This document shows positions 6,617 to 7,662 of a stretch of DNA of 7,662 bases, one piece after another. Numbering within the stretch: position 1 is the first letter of the stretch; every line of letters starts with the position of its first letter. The notes beneath the pieces were generated by a model, which ran no database searches, had not been told where the DNA came from, and saw nothing but the letters and a program-made list of their open reading frames with translations. The DNA lies in NCBI GenBank assembly GCA_004356385.1, contig SMXL01000045.1, positions 1 through 7,662 on the forward strand, given 5' to 3'. The stretch is from Bacteroidota bacterium (lineage in GTDB: Bacteria; Bacteroidota; Rhodothermia; Rhodothermales; UBA10348). The translations under genes and the position numbers were made by a program.

Positions 6617-7662
6617 ATGCAGCCCCGAAGTTCGAGCATACCGTCCGGGAAATTTGATATTTCACGTAGGAACGACAAGTTCAGAGGAGAAGGACTCACT
6701 TATGACGATGTTCTTCTGGTTCCGAGAGAATCGTCAGTGATGCCACGGGAAGTGTCTACAAAAACGATGATTACGAAGTCCATCGAGCTGAATATCCCTG
6801 TTGTTTCGGCGGCAATGGATACGGTTACCGAGTCCGATCTAGCCATTGCGTTGGCACGAGAGGGGGGAGTTGGAGTGCTGCACAAGAACATGTCGATCGA
6901 GCAACAGGCCGCCGAAGTACGCCGCGTGAAACGGTCCGAAAGCGGAATGATAGTAGATCCGATTACCCTTTCCGAAACAGATACGGTTGCAGCCGCCCGG
7001 GCGCAGATGGCTCGATACTCGATCGGCGGTATTCCCATCGTCGACTCTGATGCGATATTGATCGGCATCGTGACCAATCGCGATCTTCGATTTCAGACAG
7101 ATGGAGGGGCTAGACTGGCAGAAATAATGACCAAGGGCCCCCTCGTGACGGCACCTCTGGGGACGACTCTTGAAGCGGCCGAGGCTCTTCTCCAAGAACA
7201 CAAAATCGAGAAGCTACCGGTCGTAGATGAGTCCGGGCAGTTAAAAGGATTGATTACGTTTAAGGATATTCAGAAGAAGAGGCAGTTCCCGTTTGCGTGT
7301 AAGGACGAACACGGTCGCCTGCGAGTCGGAGCCGCCGTCGGCGTAACCGAAGATCTTCTCGATCGAATTTCATTACTGGTCGAGGCCGGCGTCGATTTCG
7401 TCACCCTGGACACGGCCCATGGTCATAGTCGTGCGGTACTCGAAACTGTTGAAAGACTAAAGGCAACCAGGCCTGAGCTCGAGGTTGTTGCCGGAAACGT
7501 CGCGACCAGAGAAGGCACAAGAGATCTCATTGAGGCGGGAGCTGATGCCGTTAAAGTAGGAATTGGCCCGGGGTCAATCTGTACGACACGTATCATAGCT
7601 GGCGTTGGAGTGCCGCAACTCAGTGCAATTCTCGAATGCTCAGAAGAAGGAAGAAAGCACGG
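6617..7662 (+). CDS. guaB: Inosine-5'-monophosphate dehydrogenase, 3' end cut by window edge
   Basis: IMPDH oxidises IMP to XMP with NAD+, the committed step of guanine nucleotide synthesis, in the cytoplasm. The frame opens at the ATG at 6617 and has no stop before the window ends, giving 348 codons of a protein usually near 490-500 residues. Visible are [11 protein letters not shown] (26-36), SAAMDTVTE (64-72) and [10 protein letters not shown] (89-98). The regulatory CBS pair spans about 110-220. [16 protein letters not shown] (227-242) and [12 protein letters not shown] (290-301) are also present. The catalytic loop [17 protein letters not shown] (315-331) holds the nucleophile C322 (codon 7580-7582). 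The flap and the C-terminal part lie outside. C322, against C305 in E. coli, reflects about 17 extra N-terminal residues. AGGA at 6610-6613 is a close-spaced possible Shine-Dalgarno. The gene follows rluB after 8 bases, so it may be co-transcribed. Confidence 0.97.
   Translation, partial: MQPRSSSIPSGKFDISRRNDKFRGEGLTYDDVLLVPRESSVMPREVSTKTMITKSIELNIPVVSAAMDTVTESDLAIALAREGGVGVLHKNMSIEQQAAEVRRVKRSESGMIVDPITLSETDTVAAARAQMARYSIGGIPIVDSDAILIGIVTNRDLRFQTDGGARLAEIMTKGPLVTAPLGTTLEAAEALLQEHKIEKLPVVDESGQLKGLITFKDIQKKRQFPFACKDEHGRLRVGAAVGVTEDLLDRISLLVEAGVDFVTLDTAHGHSRAVLETVERLKATRPELEVVAGNVATREGTRDLIEAGADAVKVGIGPGSICTTRIIAGVGVPQLSAILECSEEGRKH

Noticed and set aside
6700..7201. Two minus-strand open frames (125 and 120 codons) opposite guaB
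   Set aside because: Both lie opposite the conserved IMPDH N-terminal and CBS regions and encode no recognisable domains; the + strand frame explains the conservation.
1..7662. Mobile elements, CRISPR arrays, tRNAs, defence or toxin-antitoxin genes, or a novel system
   Set aside because: All coding space is taken by seven recognisable housekeeping-type genes; I saw no terminal inverted repeats, direct repeat arrays, integrase or transposase motifs, and no gene-free stretch above about 100 bases.

Overview
The window looks like an ordinary chromosomal housekeeping segment from a Gram-negative-type bacterium. All seven genes lie on the + strand and are tightly packed. No mobile element, CRISPR array, tRNA, rRNA or phage gene is visible. 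The mostly weak Shine-Dalgarno sequences, the Arg/Gly-rich PNPase tail and the gene mix would suit a lineage around Bacteroidota, such as Rhodothermota or Balneolota. That placement is inference from general impression, not a computed result.

Layout. Positions 1-1953 hold the 3' part of pnp, the exoribonuclease PNPase; its first hundred or so codons lie outside the window. An intergenic gap of about 100 bases follows and carries a 12-bp hairpin. Next come an M16 zinc peptidase (2056-3318) and, 15 bases on, a GalE-like NAD-dependent sugar epimerase (3334-4263). After 30 bases come scpA (4294-5073) and scpB (5066-5797), which overlap by 8 bases. A pseudouridine synthase of the RluB/RsuA type (5784-6608) overlaps the scpB end. 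Eight bases after it, guaB (IMP dehydrogenase) starts at 6617 and runs off the window end after about 348 codons.

How the genes fit together. From the M16 gene to guaB the gaps are at most 30 bases or are overlaps, so this stretch could be one transcription unit. The only larger gap is the one after pnp. The jobs are diverse: RNA decay (pnp), proteolysis (M16), nucleotide-sugar chemistry (epimerase), chromosome condensation with SMC (scpA, scpB), 23S rRNA modification (rluB) and guanine nucleotide synthesis (guaB). The pnp/M16 and scpA/scpB/rluB pairings recur in distant bacteria, for example Bacillus subtilis, so this is most likely an inherited cluster rather than an acquired island.

I found no evidence for a previously undescribed system. 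The most useful second-look items are the intergenic hairpin between pnp and the peptidase, the Arg/Gly tail of PNPase, the N-terminal additions on ScpB, RluB and GuaB, and the choice of start codon in three genes.
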